A DNA stretch of 64,000 bases from an uncultured Clostridia bacterium (lineage in GTDB: Bacteria > Bacillota > Clostridia > UBA1381): assembly GCA_947591315.1 (NCBI GenBank), contig CANQDD010000005.1:1-64000 (forward strand). Direction: 5' to 3'. Shown here piece after piece: positions 20,754-31,526 of the stretch. Every line of letters begins with the position of its first letter. The first letter of the stretch is position 1. The notes under the pieces are model-generated. The model was not told the origin of the DNA. It was given only the letters and a program-made list of their open reading frames with translations, and made no database searches. The translations under genes were made by a program, and so were the position numbers.

Positions 20754-23288
20754 ATGAGAACATTCAATACCGAAGATATACCCAGAACAGAGCGAATAGA
20801 CAAGCTCCTTGAGGACTTGTTTGCGAAAATGCCCGAAATAGAGGCTGACAGAGCAGTGCTTCTTACGGAAAGCTACAAGCAGACGGAGGATTTGCCGAAC
20901 GTAAAGCGCCGCGCAATGGCGTTTGAGCACATACTTGAAAATATCCCCATAACAATCCGCGACAACGAGCTTATAGTCGGAAGCGCGACGAAAGCGCCGA
21001 GAAGCTGTCAGGTGTTCCCAGAATACTCGTACGAGTGGCTTGAAGCCGAATTTGACACGGTCGAAACGCGTGAAGCCGATCCGTTCCACATAAGCGAGGA
21101 AACAAAGCGCGCGCTTCGCGAGGTGTACCCGTACTGGAAGGGCAAGACGACGAGCGAGCTTGCGACGGCGTACATGGCTCCCGAGGCAAGGCTTGCGATA
21201 GAGCATAACATGTTCACGCCCGGCAACTATTTCTACAACGGCGTCGGACACGTTACCGTTGACTACGGCAAGGTCGTGCAGATTGGCTTTAAGGGCTACA
21301 TGGAAATCCTCGAGAACGAACTTAATAAGGCTAACGTCTACGACAGCGACTACTCAAAGAGACACGAGTTTTTGGAGTCGTGCCTCATCTCATGCCGCGC
21401 GGCTATAAATTACGCGCGCCGCTACGCAAATCTCGCGTACGAAAAGGCGCAGAAATGCACTGATCCCGTACGTAAGCAGGAGCTTATGCAGATTGCGAAA
21501 AACTGCGCGAAGGTACCCGAAAACGGTGCGGACACGTTCTACGAGGCGTGTCAGTCGTTCTGGTTCGTGCAGATGCTCATTCAAATGGAGGCGAGCGGTC
21601 ACTCGATTTCACCGGGACGCTTCGACCAGTATATGTACCCCTACTACAAGGCGGATATTGAAAAAGGAATACTGACGCGCGAGTTTGCGCAGGAGCTTCT
21701 CGACTGTATATGGATAAAACTCAATGACCTCAACAAGGTTCGCGACGCGGCTTCGGCGGAGGGCTTCGCGGGATACAGCCTGTTCCAGAACCTCTGCGCC
21801 GGCGGTCAGACGCGCGACGGTCTTGACGCGACGAACGACCTTTCTTTCCTTTGTATTCAGGCTTCGATGCATACGCGTCTCCCCGCGCCGTCGTTCTCGG
21901 TTCGTATCTGGAACGGCACGCCGAACGAATTTATGATAAAATGTGCCGAGCTTACGCGCACGGGCGTGGGACTTCCCGCGTACTACAACGACGAGGTTAT
22001 TATCCCCGCGCTCATGAGCAGAGGCGTTACCTTGGAGGACGCGCGCGACTACAACATAATCGGCTGCGTTGAGCCGCAGGCGTCGCACAAGACCGACGGC
22101 TGGCACGACGCTGCGTTCTTCAACATGTGCCGTCCGCTGGAGCTTGTGTTCTCAAACGGCGTCGACAAGGGCGTGCAGGTCGGCTTAAAGACCGGCGATG
22201 TTCTGCAGATGAAAACGTTTGACGAGTTCTACGACGCGTACAAGGCGCAGATGAAGTACATGATACAGCTCATGGTAAACGCCGACAACGCCATTGACGT
22301 TGCGCACGGCGAGCGCGGACAGCTTCCGTTCGTGTCGATGATGATAGACGACTGTATCGCGCGCGGCAAGACGATACAGGAGGGCGGCGCTCACTATAAC
22401 TTCACGGGCCCGCAGGGTTTCGGTATCGCGAATATGACAGACGCGCTCAATGCTATAAGAACGCTCGTGTTCGATAAGAAGCTCGTGTCAATGGCTGAAT
22501 TTAAGGACGCGCTTTTACATAACTACGGCAGAGGTCTTACCCCGAAGGCGGCTAAAAACGCGACGGCAGAGGTTGTTAAAAATCTTGCCGACATGGGTAA
22601 GCCGGTTACAAAGGCACAGATCGAGGAAATATGCAGAATGTTCCTTGCGGGCACGTCGTCAAAAGAGGACGTTGCGCGTTATGACAAGCTGCTTGAAATG
22701 ATAGACGAGCTCCCCAAATACGGCAACGATATTGAAGAGGTTGACCTGTTCGCGCGCGACGTGGCGTACGTGTACACGCGCGAGGTTGAGAAGTATTACA
22801 ATCCGCGCGGCGGTCAGTTCCACGCGGGACTGTACCCCGTTTCGGCTAACGTGCCCTTGGGTGAGCAGACAGGCGCAACGCCCGACGGCAGACTTGCAAA
22901 CACGCCTATCGCTGACGGCGTAGGTCCGCGCAGCGGCAGTGACCGTCTCGGTCCTACGGCTGCGGCTAACTCCGTCGCAAAGCTCGACCACGGCATAGCG
23001 TCAAACGGAACACTCTACAATCAGAAGTTCCACCCGTCGGCGCTCAGCGGTATAGAGGGACTTAAAAACTTCGTTTCGTATATCAGAGCGTACTTCGACC
23101 AGAAGGGTATGCACATGCAGTTTAACGTCGTTAGCAAGGAAACGCTTTTGGACGCGCAGAAGCACCCCGAAAACTACAAGTCGCTCGTTGTCCGCGTGGC
23201 AGGCTACAGCGCTCTGTTCACAACGCTTTCACGCTCGCTGCAGGACGATATAATCGCGAGAACGGAACAGGCGAATTTCGTTGACTAA
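20754..23288 (+). CDS. Glycyl radical enzyme, dehydratase-type (PFL2/HypD/glycerol-dehydratase-like), substrate unassigned
   Basis: GCVEP active-site motif (YNIIGCVEPQASHKTDGWHDAAFFN) and C-terminal VVRVAGYSALF glycyl-radical loop. Confidence 0.9.
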   Translation: MRTFNTEDIPRTERIDKLLEDLFAKMPEIEADRAVLLTESYKQTEDLPNVKRRAMAFEHILENIPITIRDNELIVGSATKAPRSCQVFPEYSYEWLEAEFDTVETREADPFHISEETKRALREVYPYWKGKTTSELATAYMAPEARLAIEHNMFTPGNYFYNGVGHVTVDYGKVVQIGFKGYMEILENELNKANVYDSDYSKRHEFLESCLISCRAAINYARRYANLAYEKAQKCTDPVRKQELMQIAKNCAKVPENGADTFYEACQSFWFVQMLIQMEASGHSISPGRFDQYMYPYYKADIEKGILTREFAQELLDCIWIKLNDLNKVRDAASAEGFAGYSLFQNLCAGGQTRDGLDATNDLSFLCIQASMHTRLPAPSFSVRIWNGTPNEFMIKCAELTRTGVGLPAYYNDEVIIPALMSRGVTLEDARDYNIIGCVEPQASHKTDGWHDAAFFNMCRPLELVFSNGVDKGVQVGLKTGDVLQMKTFDEFYDAYKAQMKYMIQLMVNADNAIDVAHGERGQLPFVSMMIDDCIARGKTIQEGGAHYNFTGPQGFGIANMTDALNAIRTLVFDKKLVSMAEFKDALLHNYGRGLTPKAAKNATAEVVKNLADMGKPVTKAQIEEICRMFLAGTSSKEDVARYDKLLEMIDELPKYGNDIEEVDLFARDVAYVYTREVEKYYNPRGGQFHAGLYPVSANVPLGEQTGATPDGRLANTPIADGVGPRSGSDRLGPTAAANSVAKLDHGIASNGTLYNQKFHPSALSGIEGLKNFVSYIRAYFDQKGMHMQFNVVSKETLLDAQKHPENYKSLVVRVAGYSALFTTLSRSLQDDIIARTEQANFVD

Positions 23289-23308
23289 AGCTGTAAAAGG
23301 GATTTAAC

Positions 23309-24100
23309 ATGGAAAATTACTTAAACGCAAAAGGGCGCATATTCGACATACAAAAATATTCCATACACGACGGGCCCGGAATACGCACGATCGTATTCCT
23401 AAAGGGCTGTGCTTTGCGCTGCCGCTGGTGCTGTAACCCCGAGTCGCAGGAATTTGACGTTCAGCCGATGATGTTTGAGGGCAAGGAAAAAATCATGGGT
23501 AAGGACGTTACGGTCGCGGAGCTTTTGCCTATCATACTTCAGGACAGGTTCTATTATGTGAGAAGCGGCGGCGGTCTTACGCTGTCGGGCGGCGAGTCGC
23601 TGTTGCAGCCGGACTTTGCGCCGCACCTTCTGCGCGCGACCAAGGAGCTTGAAATTAACACGGCAATAGAGACGACCGGCTTTGCGAAGTGGGAAGCGAT
23701 ACAGAAATATCTCCCCTACCTCGACTATGTGCTTATGGACATAAAGCACATGAACAGCGCGAAGCATAAGGAGTTTACGCATCAGCCGAACGAGCTGATA
23801 CGTGAAAACGCGCGTAAAATAGCGGAGAGCGGTATGGTAAACCTCACGATACGCGTGCCGGTTATACCGACGTTCAACGACACTCCGTCGGAGATATATG
23901 ATATAGCAATGTTCGCGGCGTCGCTGCCCGGAGTTGAACATCTGCATCTGCTCCCGTACCACAGGCTCGGTCAGGGCAAGTACGAGGGCTTGGGCAGAGA
24001 GTACCTAATGGGTGATTTGCCGCTTATACCGAACGACCGTATGCAGCTTTTACTTGAAAACGCGAAAAAGAGCGGACTTAAATGTCAGATAGGCGGATAA
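23309..24100 (+). CDS. Glycyl radical enzyme activase (radical SAM)
   Basis: DGPGIRTIVFLKGCALRCRWCCNPESQ (CxxxCxxC), LTLSGGESLLQ; directly downstream of the GRE. Confidence 0.92.
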   Translation: MENYLNAKGRIFDIQKYSIHDGPGIRTIVFLKGCALRCRWCCNPESQEFDVQPMMFEGKEKIMGKDVTVAELLPIILQDRFYYVRSGGGLTLSGGESLLQPDFAPHLLRATKELEINTAIETTGFAKWEAIQKYLPYLDYVLMDIKHMNSAKHKEFTHQPNELIRENARKIAESGMVNLTIRVPVIPTFNDTPSEIYDIAMFAASLPGVEHLHLLPYHRLGQGKYEGLGREYLMGDLPLIPNDRMQLLLENAKKSGLKCQIGG

Positions 24101-24136
24101 AACGGTTAGCAAAAAATTTACGAAAAATATAAAACG

Positions 24137-24171
24137 AGCCGAAAACGAATTTGTTTTCGGCTTATTTTTTT
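24137..24171 (+). terminator. Intrinsic terminator of the GRE operon
   Basis: AGCCGAAAAC-GAATTT-GTTTTCGGCT followed by TATTTTTTT. Confidence 0.8.
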
Positions 24172-25355
24172 GTTGTGTTCACTGCGCGTCGGCAAAGTAC
24201 AAGTCCGGCGAGAAGCAGTGTCGGGAACAGCGCCGCGAAAATAATACCGCTTTTAAGGTTGTCGCTAAGCGCTCCGGACGCGGCTGCAACAAGCGACGGC
24301 CCCAATGAACAGCCGATGTCGCCGCCGAGAGCAAGCAGCGCAAACATAGCCGTACCGCCGGTTGGACATTTTTCGGACGCCATGCTGAACGTGCCAGGCC
24401 ACATAACTCCGACCGAAAATCCGCAAAGTCCGCACGCAATAAGCGACAGCGCGGGGTACGGCAAAAGCGACGCGGCAAGATAAGCCGCCGCGCAAAGCGC
24501 CGCGCACAGTCCCATGTATTTCGTAAGGCTTACGCGGTCTGCGATTTTCGCGTGCAGCACGCGCGCGCTTCCCATCAGAACCGCGAAAAAGCACGGCCCC
24601 GCTATATCGCCTACCGTCTTGCTCACTCCCAAGCCCTGCTCGGCGAACGCGGACGCCCACTGGCTCATCGCAAGCTCCGACGCTCCTGCGCATACCATTA
24701 TAAGCGCAAACACCCAGAATATTTTTGTCTTAAGAAGCTCCGCGACCGTCATTCCCTCGCCCTTTTCGGTGAGGTGAGCTATCGGCACATGGGAGAAGTA
24801 CGCCGCGTTAAAAAGCGGCACCGCAGCCCACAGGCACGCAATCACGCGCCACGCGCCGATACCGAATGACGCAAAGAACACTGTTGACAGCAAAATAACG
24901 GCTACCGAACCCCAGCAGTAAAACGAATGGAGCATACTCATGGCAGCCGTTTTTTCATCACCCGGCACAGCCTCCACAATGGGGCTTATAAGAACCTCGA
25001 TAAGTCCGCCGCCTATCGCGTACACCACCGAAGCAATGCACAGTGCGGTGAACGGATCGGGCAGTACGCTCGGAAGCAGCGCAAGCATTACAAGTCCCGA
25101 CGCGGAGAAAAAGTGCGCTGTGACGATGCACTTGCGGTAGCCTATTTTGTCGATGTACCTTGCGGATATTAAATCGACGAGAAGCTGTGTGCCGAAATTT
25201 ACCGTTATAAGCAGCCCTATCTTTTCAAGCGATATTCCGTACGCATTATGGAACATCACAAAAAGCATGGGCGCAAAATTATTGACTATCGCCTGCGTGA
25301 TGTACCCTATATAACACGCGGCGATTGTATGTTTATAGCTTTTGAATATTCTCAT
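24162..25355 (-). CDS. MFS transporter
   Basis: 12-TM; ISARYIDKIGYRKCIV..., second half with GGTAMFALLALGGDIGCSLGP. Confidence 0.85.
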   Translation of the reverse strand: MRIFKSYKHTIAACYIGYITQAIVNNFAPMLFVMFHNAYGISLEKIGLLITVNFGTQLLVDLISARYIDKIGYRKCIVTAHFFSASGLVMLALLPSVLPDPFTALCIASVVYAIGGGLIEVLISPIVEAVPGDEKTAAMSMLHSFYCWGSVAVILLSTVFFASFGIGAWRVIACLWAAVPLFNAAYFSHVPIAHLTEKGEGMTVAELLKTKIFWVFALIMVCAGASELAMSQWASAFAEQGLGVSKTVGDIAGPCFFAVLMGSARVLHAKIADRVSLTKYMGLCAALCAAAYLAASLLPYPALSLIACGLCGFSVGVMWPGTFSMASEKCPTGGTAMFALLALGGDIGCSLGPSLVAAASGALSDNLKSGIIFAALFPTLLLAGLVLCRRAVNTTKK

Positions 25356-25361
25356 TTGCCT

Positions 25362-28300
25362 TTATTCATTTCCGTGATCTATGCTCCAAACCGCGGGTGG
25401 TAAAATCGGCTCTGAAGCTTTGTCAAGCTCTCTCCACAGGAATGCCTTGACGTCGTATTCCTCCGCTTTGTGATTAAATGTCAGCGTCTTTTTTATCACA
25501 TTCCCGGATAAATTAACAGCCTCGTACCTGCACTCAACTAGTCTGCCGTTTTCGTAAATTGCCGCGATAAGCACAGCGTCTCCGCTTTCGTCGGGACATT
25601 TGATTTCCGTATTGACGTTATTGCCTTCAGCCGCCGCGGTGAAATATTGCTCCGGCGTCGGTTCCGTTGTCGGCTCGGTTGTTGGCTCGGTTGTCGGCTC
25701 TGTTGTTGGTTCGGTTGTTGGTTCGGTTGTCGGCTCGGTCGTCGGTTCCGTGGTTGGCTCGACCGTCGGCTCTGTTGTTGGTTCGGTTGTTGGTTCAGTC
25801 GTAGGTTCGGTTGTCGGCTCGACCGTCGGCTCTGTTGTTGGTTCAGTCGTCGGCTCTGTTGTTGGTTCGACTGTTGGCTCGGTCGTAGGTTCCGTTGTAG
25901 GCTCGGTCGTAGGTTCGGTTGTAGGTTCCGGAGTGGGTTCGGGAAGCATATTTATTTTGAGCGTGGGATTGTCGCGCATCAAAAGCTCGCACGCGCCCGC
26001 GCCGTCTGATCCGGTAGGAATGGCGGCGATAACCGATATTTCCGTTGTTCCCTTCGCAAAGGTTTTCACATAATCGGTTATATCTATCGTTGTTGCAATA
26101 CCCGGCTTGAAAACGTCTCCTTGACCGTTTACCGTTTGACAGCTCTGCGAATAAACAGTTTGCTTACCCGACGGATTCGGATCTGAATTAACCGTAACAA
26201 TTCCCGATTCCCACGAGTTATCTGTTCCTATCAGATTAAAATAGAACTGTCTGTTTTTGTTCTTGGTTGCGTACGATATGGCGGTAAATTCTATTGACGC
26301 GCTTTCAACCCTTTCCGGATCAAATCCTTCTATCCCCGTAAATCCGAAATACGCTGCGCCCCACGTTTTACTGAAGCTGTTAAGCCAAACCTGACCGTCG
26401 GCGGGCTTTGGAGATACGTTTGAACCTATCTCGTTCCTCACCTTTGAAGCGGTGTATGTGTCCGCGCTTATATCGGGCGTGGGTACGGGAGTAGTCGGAG
26501 TCGGGGGAACGTCGTCCTCGCCGCCGGGGATATTTTTCGTTCTTACCGCCTCGTTGCCGTCAGCGTCAACCGTTTTCACATACGCGGCAAACTTTCGGCG
26601 GTCGTATATGTCGTTATCCTCGCTCACGTAGTAGCTGATATGCGGCGGCTGGTTGTACGCGGTCTGCTGGCTCGACACCTGCATACGGTAAGCGCTGTCG
26701 TGCATGAGAGTGTAGAGCCTGTGCTTTGTCACATCGGTCGTTGTAAATATCCTGAGCTTTGTGTTATCGGTGGACGGATATATAACCTCTTCCCGCCAGT
26801 CGCCCAATATATCCGCCTGCAGAGCCGGATTTGCTTTCGTTCCGTTAACCGATATACAGCCATAACTTTCGGCGTTAAGAGCTGTACTGAATCCGTTGCC
26901 GTTCCAGTTTGTTATATTGGTTCCGTCGAGAAATTCATCGTAAACGTCGGCGTCCCAGAACACGCGGAAATTCTGCGTAAGATGTGCCGGAGCTGTCTCA
27001 AAAACTCCGTCGCCCATCATCATTTCCGGCCCCACCTGTCTGCCGCTGCCGGCGTACGCGTGAACCTGATAATAGCCGCCCATTCCCGTATTCGCCATAA
27101 TGCCGCGTCCCGTGTCGCCTCCGGCTGTCCAGTGCTTTATTATCGAGCCGTCGAACGGATCAATGACTGACATGCCGTAATTTATTTCAATCGTTTTGCC
27201 GCTTTTTGTATTGGGCCCGCTGTCCTCGTGAACCGTATAAAATTCCATGCCCTCGTGCGTCGGATCATAGTCGGCAAGGTGGAGCGCGTCGCCGTGTTCC
27301 ATAAACGTGCACCAGCGCGGCTTTAATTTATTGTCGTCGTCTGCCTCCAGACAGAGCGCGCCTGTGAGAAATTCGTCTTTTCCGTCGCCGTCAACATCAG
27401 CCACGGCGCAGTTGTGGTTTCCCTGTCCGACATAAATTTCCGCGCCGCTGTAATAGCCGTTCACGCCCTTGTAACCGCTGACAGAGTATGTGTTGTATGT
27501 GTCAAAGCAGTAGTCGCAGTGCAGCTCGTTTCCGTCGAACGACATGGCGCACGTGCCGCTGCGCTCGCTGTTGCCGCCGCTTTTACGCATATAGTAGCCG
27601 CGGAGATACACCGCATACGGTTTCACGCCGTCAAGATACGCGACCGAAGCGGTAAACCGGTCGACGCGGTTGCCCTGTGTGTCGCCCCAAACAGAGGCGC
27701 TTACTCTCTGCACGGGATAATAAATCGTATCGAGAGCAGCGCCCGTTTCGCCGTCAAATATGGTGAAATATTCGTCGCCTTCGAGAATATATCCGTCATT
27801 GTTGCGGTAATCAGCGCTGTTTTGTTCATCGGTAACATTTTTTATTTCATCAACGCGGCTTGCAGCCGTCACGTATTTATTCTTTCCGTCCTTTGAGCCG
27901 GGCGCGGTTTTCATCGTTATTTCCGCTTTTCCGTCAAAATCAAAGTCGTATACGAGGAACTGCGTATAGTGCGCGCCGGCTCTGATGTTGATGCCCAAAT
28001 CTATCGGGTTTTCCCACATGGGCGTTCCGTCAAGCTCGTACGCGTCGATAATAACATTTCCCGTAACGCCGTTATATGAGTTGTCCTGACCGCCGCAGTC
28101 CCATTTTACGACAAGCTCATATTCGCCGTCGCCGTCAAGGTCGCCTACCGAAGTGTCGCCTATCGTATAATCTACGTCCTGATAAGCTGTGTCCGGATTG
28201 CGCCAGCCGTCTGACGAGACTTTATTTCCCGAAGAGTCCACAAAATAATTCCATTTATTTTCCGTCACGAATTTCGGCAGACTTGCCGCGGAGGGCTTTC

Positions 28301-28685
28301 TGCCGAGCGGAATATCTTTATATTGCTGCGACCAGACGGATACGGCTTTACCCGTTTCAACGTTCTCGCCTGTTTTAACTACGGTATATTTATCCGTGCC
28401 TGACGCGTTTTTATCGGTGTAATTTGTGCTGTCCGTTATATTCGAGGCGACCTTTTGAGTTCCGCGGTACACGTCAAAGCCCTGCTCGTAATTTTCCGTT
28501 CCGAGCAGACGCCAGCTTATATATACGCCTCCCGACACCTTTACCGCGACCGTGCCGCGATCGAGATATTCCATTCGCCGCGCCGTCTGTTCCGCCGACA
28601 CGTCCGTGTTTCTGTAAAGCGGTACAAATGCTACCGAAGCAAGCAGCACCGCGCTTAAAATCAGGCTCAAAAACTTTTTTCTCAT
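25362..28685 (-). CDS. Secreted PL11-type rhamnogalacturonan lyase with Pro/Thr/Glu linker and C-terminal module
   Basis: Signal peptide; [28 protein letters not shown]...[60 protein letters not shown]-type core; (EPTT)n linker. Confidence 0.88.
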   Translation of the reverse strand: MRKKFLSLILSAVLLASVAFVPLYRNTDVSAEQTARRMEYLDRGTVAVKVSGGVYISWRLLGTENYEQGFDVYRGTQKVASNITDSTNYTDKNASGTDKYTVVKTGENVETGKAVSVWSQQYKDIPLGRKPSAASLPKFVTENKWNYFVDSSGNKVSSDGWRNPDTAYQDVDYTIGDTSVGDLDGDGEYELVVKWDCGGQDNSYNGVTGNVIIDAYELDGTPMWENPIDLGINIRAGAHYTQFLVYDFDFDGKAEITMKTAPGSKDGKNKYVTAASRVDEIKNVTDEQNSADYRNNDGYILEGDEYFTIFDGETGAALDTIYYPVQRVSASVWGDTQGNRVDRFTASVAYLDGVKPYAVYLRGYYMRKSGGNSERSGTCAMSFDGNELHCDYCFDTYNTYSVSGYKGVNGYYSGAEIYVGQGNHNCAVADVDGDGKDEFLTGALCLEADDDNKLKPRWCTFMEHGDALHLADYDPTHEGMEFYTVHEDSGPNTKSGKTIEINYGMSVIDPFDGSIIKHWTAGGDTGRGIMANTGMGGYYQVHAYAGSGRQVGPEMMMGDGVFETAPAHLTQNFRVFWDADVYDEFLDGTNITNWNGNGFSTALNAESYGCISVNGTKANPALQADILGDWREEVIYPSTDNTKLRIFTTTDVTKHRLYTLMHDSAYRMQVSSQQTAYNQPPHISYYVSEDNDIYDRRKFAAYVKTVDADGNEAVRTKNIPGGEDDVPPTPTTPVPTPDISADTYTASKVRNEIGSNVSPKPADGQVWLNSFSKTWGAAYFGFTGIEGFDPERVESASIEFTAISYATKNKNRQFYFNLIGTDNSWESGIVTVNSDPNPSGKQTVYSQSCQTVNGQGDVFKPGIATTIDITDYVKTFAKGTTEISVIAAIPTGSDGAGACELLMRDNPTLKINMLPEPTPEPTTEPTTEPTTEPTTEPTVEPTTEPTTEPTTEPTVEPTTEPTTEPTTEPTTEPTVEPTTEPTTEPTTEPTTEPTTEPTTEPTTEPTTEPTPEQYFTAAAEGNNVNTEIKCPDESGDAVLIAAIYENGRLVECRYEAVNLSGNVIKKTLTFNHKAEEYDVKAFLWRELDKASEPILPPAVWSIDHGNE
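25646..25946. repeat. 12-bp-unit tandem repeat encoding (EPTT/EPTV)n linker
   Basis: Degenerate repeats of gttggttcggttgtcggctcg; translates on minus as [16 protein letters not shown]... Confidence 0.9.
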
Positions 28686-28709
28686 GTTGTGTCCCCTGTT
28701 CATTATATT

Positions 28710-30149
28710 TTACTTTCTGCGCCACATATAAGGCGAGAACAGCACGAGTATTGGATATATTTCAAGTCTGCCGACAAGCATTGAAATTGACAACACTATT
28801 TTCGACAGCGCGGAGAAGTCCGCGAAATTGCCGACCGGCCCTATCATAGGTCCGATGTTGTTCATGGTAGATATTACTGACGTCGCGGTCGTCGAAAAAT
28901 CCTTGTTGTCAAGGCTTACAATAAGTATCGCGAGCGCCATGAATATGAGGTATGCCGTGAGGTACGCGAGTACGCCGTGGCGTACCTCGGCGCTTATCTC
29001 CTTGCCGTCGGATTTTATCGAGTAGACGCTTCTCGGGCTTATCGCCTTGCGTACGGCGTAGCGTGCCGTCTTGCCGAGTACGATCGCTCTTATGACCTTA
29101 AAGCCGCCGCCCGTCGAGCCGGCGCACGCGCCGACAAACATAAGCATTACGACTATCATCTGTGACAGCATGGGCCAACCGTCACGCATCATGTCGCGCG
29201 AGGCGAAGCCGGTCGTGGTTATTATCGAGTTTACCTGGAAGAATGCGCACCGAAACGCCTCCGGCAAGCCGCTGTATATATGCCGTATGTTCAAGGTTAT
29301 AACGAGCGTTGCGACGGCTATAATACCAAGGTACCACCGAAATTCCTCGTTGGCTCTTATCTGCGCAAATTTGCGCGCTATGATCAGGTAGTATATGTTG
29401 AAGTTGATGCCGAAAAGCATCATATATATCGCGATTACGTATTCGATATACGCGCTGCCGTAATGCTCTATGGAGTTGTTCCATATACCGAAGCCGCCCG
29501 TTCCCGCCGTGGAGAACGCGTGCACAACGCTGTCGTAGAGCGGCATTCTGCCTATCATCAGGAATATGATTTCCGATACGGTCAGCACGATGTAAATTAA
29601 GTAAAGTATGCGGAGCGAGTAACGCCATTTGCTTGAGATTTTGCCGATTACGGGGCCCGGCATCTCCGCCTTCATCATGTATGTCGTTTTTGTGTCCTTT
29701 GACGCGAATATCGCCATCGCGAACGCGAGCACGCCCAGTCCGCCGAGCCAGTGCGTGAAGCTGCGCCAGAACAGTATACTCTTGGAGAGCTTTTCCACGT
29801 CGGCGAGTATCGTTGAACCCGTCGTCGTGAAGCCCGACACCGTTTCAAAGAAGCAGTCGATAAACGACGGTATCTGCCTGCTTATATAGAACGGGAGCGC
29901 TCCGATAAGCGATATTATTATCCACGCCAGTCCGACGAGCACCATTCCCTCACGGGCGTAAAAGCCCTTGTTTTTCGGCGGTCTTATCGTTGCCGCGATA
30001 CCGATAACAAGCGATATGACTATCGGCACGATGTAAGATACCGCAATGCCCTCTCTGTAATACAGCGAAAGTCCGAGCGGCAAAAACATTGTGATTGCCA
30101 CTACCATGACTATTCTGCCGATTGAATATGCTAACATTCTGTAATTCAT
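28710..30149 (-). CDS. trkH: TrkH-family potassium uptake protein
   Basis: ETVSGFTTTGSTIL, FSTAGTGGFGIWN, CAGSTGGGFKV. Confidence 0.92.
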   Translation of the reverse strand: MNYRMLAYSIGRIVMVVAITMFLPLGLSLYYREGIAVSYIVPIVISLVIGIAATIRPPKNKGFYAREGMVLVGLAWIIISLIGALPFYISRQIPSFIDCFFETVSGFTTTGSTILADVEKLSKSILFWRSFTHWLGGLGVLAFAMAIFASKDTKTTYMMKAEMPGPVIGKISSKWRYSLRILYLIYIVLTVSEIIFLMIGRMPLYDSVVHAFSTAGTGGFGIWNNSIEHYGSAYIEYVIAIYMMLFGINFNIYYLIIARKFAQIRANEEFRWYLGIIAVATLVITLNIRHIYSGLPEAFRCAFFQVNSIITTTGFASRDMMRDGWPMLSQMIVVMLMFVGACAGSTGGGFKVIRAIVLGKTARYAVRKAISPRSVYSIKSDGKEISAEVRHGVLAYLTAYLIFMALAILIVSLDNKDFSTTATSVISTMNNIGPMIGPVGNFADFSALSKIVLSISMLVGRLEIYPILVLFSPYMWRRK

Positions 30150-30167
30150 ATCTATTCCCCGCTGCGT

Positions 30168-31526
30168 TTAATCCAAAATATCCGCGAGCGTCGATATGCG
30201 CTCGGTCGTTACGACTATTACCGTGTCGCCTATTTCCACGCGGCTGTCGCCGTCTGGAAGGAACATGCTGTTGCCGCGCGCTATCGCGCCTATCAGCGTG
30301 TTCTTTTTGAGGCGGATCTCGCTCAGCTTCTTTTCGGTGAGCGGACTTTTTTTCGTGACTATAAATTCCATAGCCTCCGCTTTGTTGTTTACTATTCTGT
30401 AAAGCGTCTGCATCTCGGTGTCCTGCGCCGACTTCATGGCGCGCGCGTACCGAATTATTATGTCAGCCGTGATGTTTTTCGGCGTGAGTATGCTGTATAC
30501 GCCCGTTTTTTCCATCAGGTCGCCGAAGGATTCACGGTTTATTTTCGTGATTATTTTACCCACGCCGCGCATTTTCGCGTACATGGAGATTATCATGTTT
30601 TCCTCGTCTATGCCGGTGAGGGAAACAATAGCGTCCATTCGGTCTATGCCTTCCTCGGCAAGCACCTGCCTGTCCGTGCCGTCGCCGAAAACAACGTCGG
30701 CGTTTTGGTAAGCCTCGGCAAGCGCGCGGCACTTGTCACGGTTCTGCTCTATTATCTTGACGCTCATGCCGCTTTCGAGAAGCAGTCCGGCAAGGTAGTA
30801 CGATATTCGTCCGCCGCCTATCAGCATGACGGATTTTACCTTTCTGTTTATAACGCCGGTCACGCGTATGAATTTCGCAAGCTCCTTGTGCGACGCGGTG
30901 ACATGTATTTTATCGTCCTTTTGCAGTATAAAATCTCCGTTCGGAATGTACACGTCCTCGCCGCGCTGTACGGCGCATATTAAAACTTTAAGCTTAAAAT
31001 CCTTATTGATGTCCTTGAGCGCCTTACCCTCAAGCACGCTGTCCGCGTTTACCTGAAATTCGATAAGCTCTATTCTGCCCTTCGCGAACGTTTCCGTGTT
31101 TATCGCGGCGGGGAAGCGTAACATTCGCGACACCTCACCCGCGCTCGCGTATTCGGGATTTACAATCATGCTTATACCGAGCGCGTCGCGCATAAAGTCG
31201 AGCTGCTTAAAATATTCGCTGTTTCTCACTCTCGCAACGCATCGCTCCGCGCCGAGCTTCTTAGCCATTACAGCGCAGAGAGCGTTAAGCTCGTCGTTCG
31301 TCGTTACGGCTATAAACAGGTCTGCTCTGCGCGTTTCCGCTTCGTCAAGCACCTCCAGATCCGCGCCGCTGCCCTCGACGCAGCGCACGTCGTACATATC
31401 CTGTATCGACTCGCACAGCTCCGGCTTTACATCTATGAGAACTACATTATCGCCCTCGCTTATAAAATCCTCGACAAGCTTTCGTCCGACCTTGCCGCCG
31501 CCCACTATTACAACATTCATAATCAA
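30168..31526 (-). CDS. trkA: Trk system potassium transporter TrkA
   Basis: Two Rossmann RCK domains: VVIVGGGKVGRKLVEDF, VMLIGGGRISYYLAGLL. Confidence 0.93.
   Translation of the reverse strand: MIMNVVIVGGGKVGRKLVEDFISEGDNVVLIDVKPELCESIQDMYDVRCVEGSGADLEVLDEAETRRADLFIAVTTNDELNALCAVMAKKLGAERCVARVRNSEYFKQLDFMRDALGISMIVNPEYASAGEVSRMLRFPAAINTETFAKGRIELIEFQVNADSVLEGKALKDINKDFKLKVLICAVQRGEDVYIPNGDFILQKDDKIHVTASHKELAKFIRVTGVINRKVKSVMLIGGGRISYYLAGLLLESGMSVKIIEQNRDKCRALAEAYQNADVVFGDGTDRQVLAEEGIDRMDAIVSLTGIDEENMIISMYAKMRGVGKIITKINRESFGDLMEKTGVYSILTPKNITADIIIRYARAMKSAQDTEMQTLYRIVNNKAEAMEFIVTKKSPLTEKKLSEIRLKKNTLIGAIARGNSMFLPDGDSRVEIGDTVIVVTTERISTLADILD

Noticed and set aside
25600-26073. Plus-strand ORF with (GSVV)n repeats
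   Set aside because: Mirror translation of the minus-strand (EPTT)n linker of the PL11 gene; no RBS or independent support.
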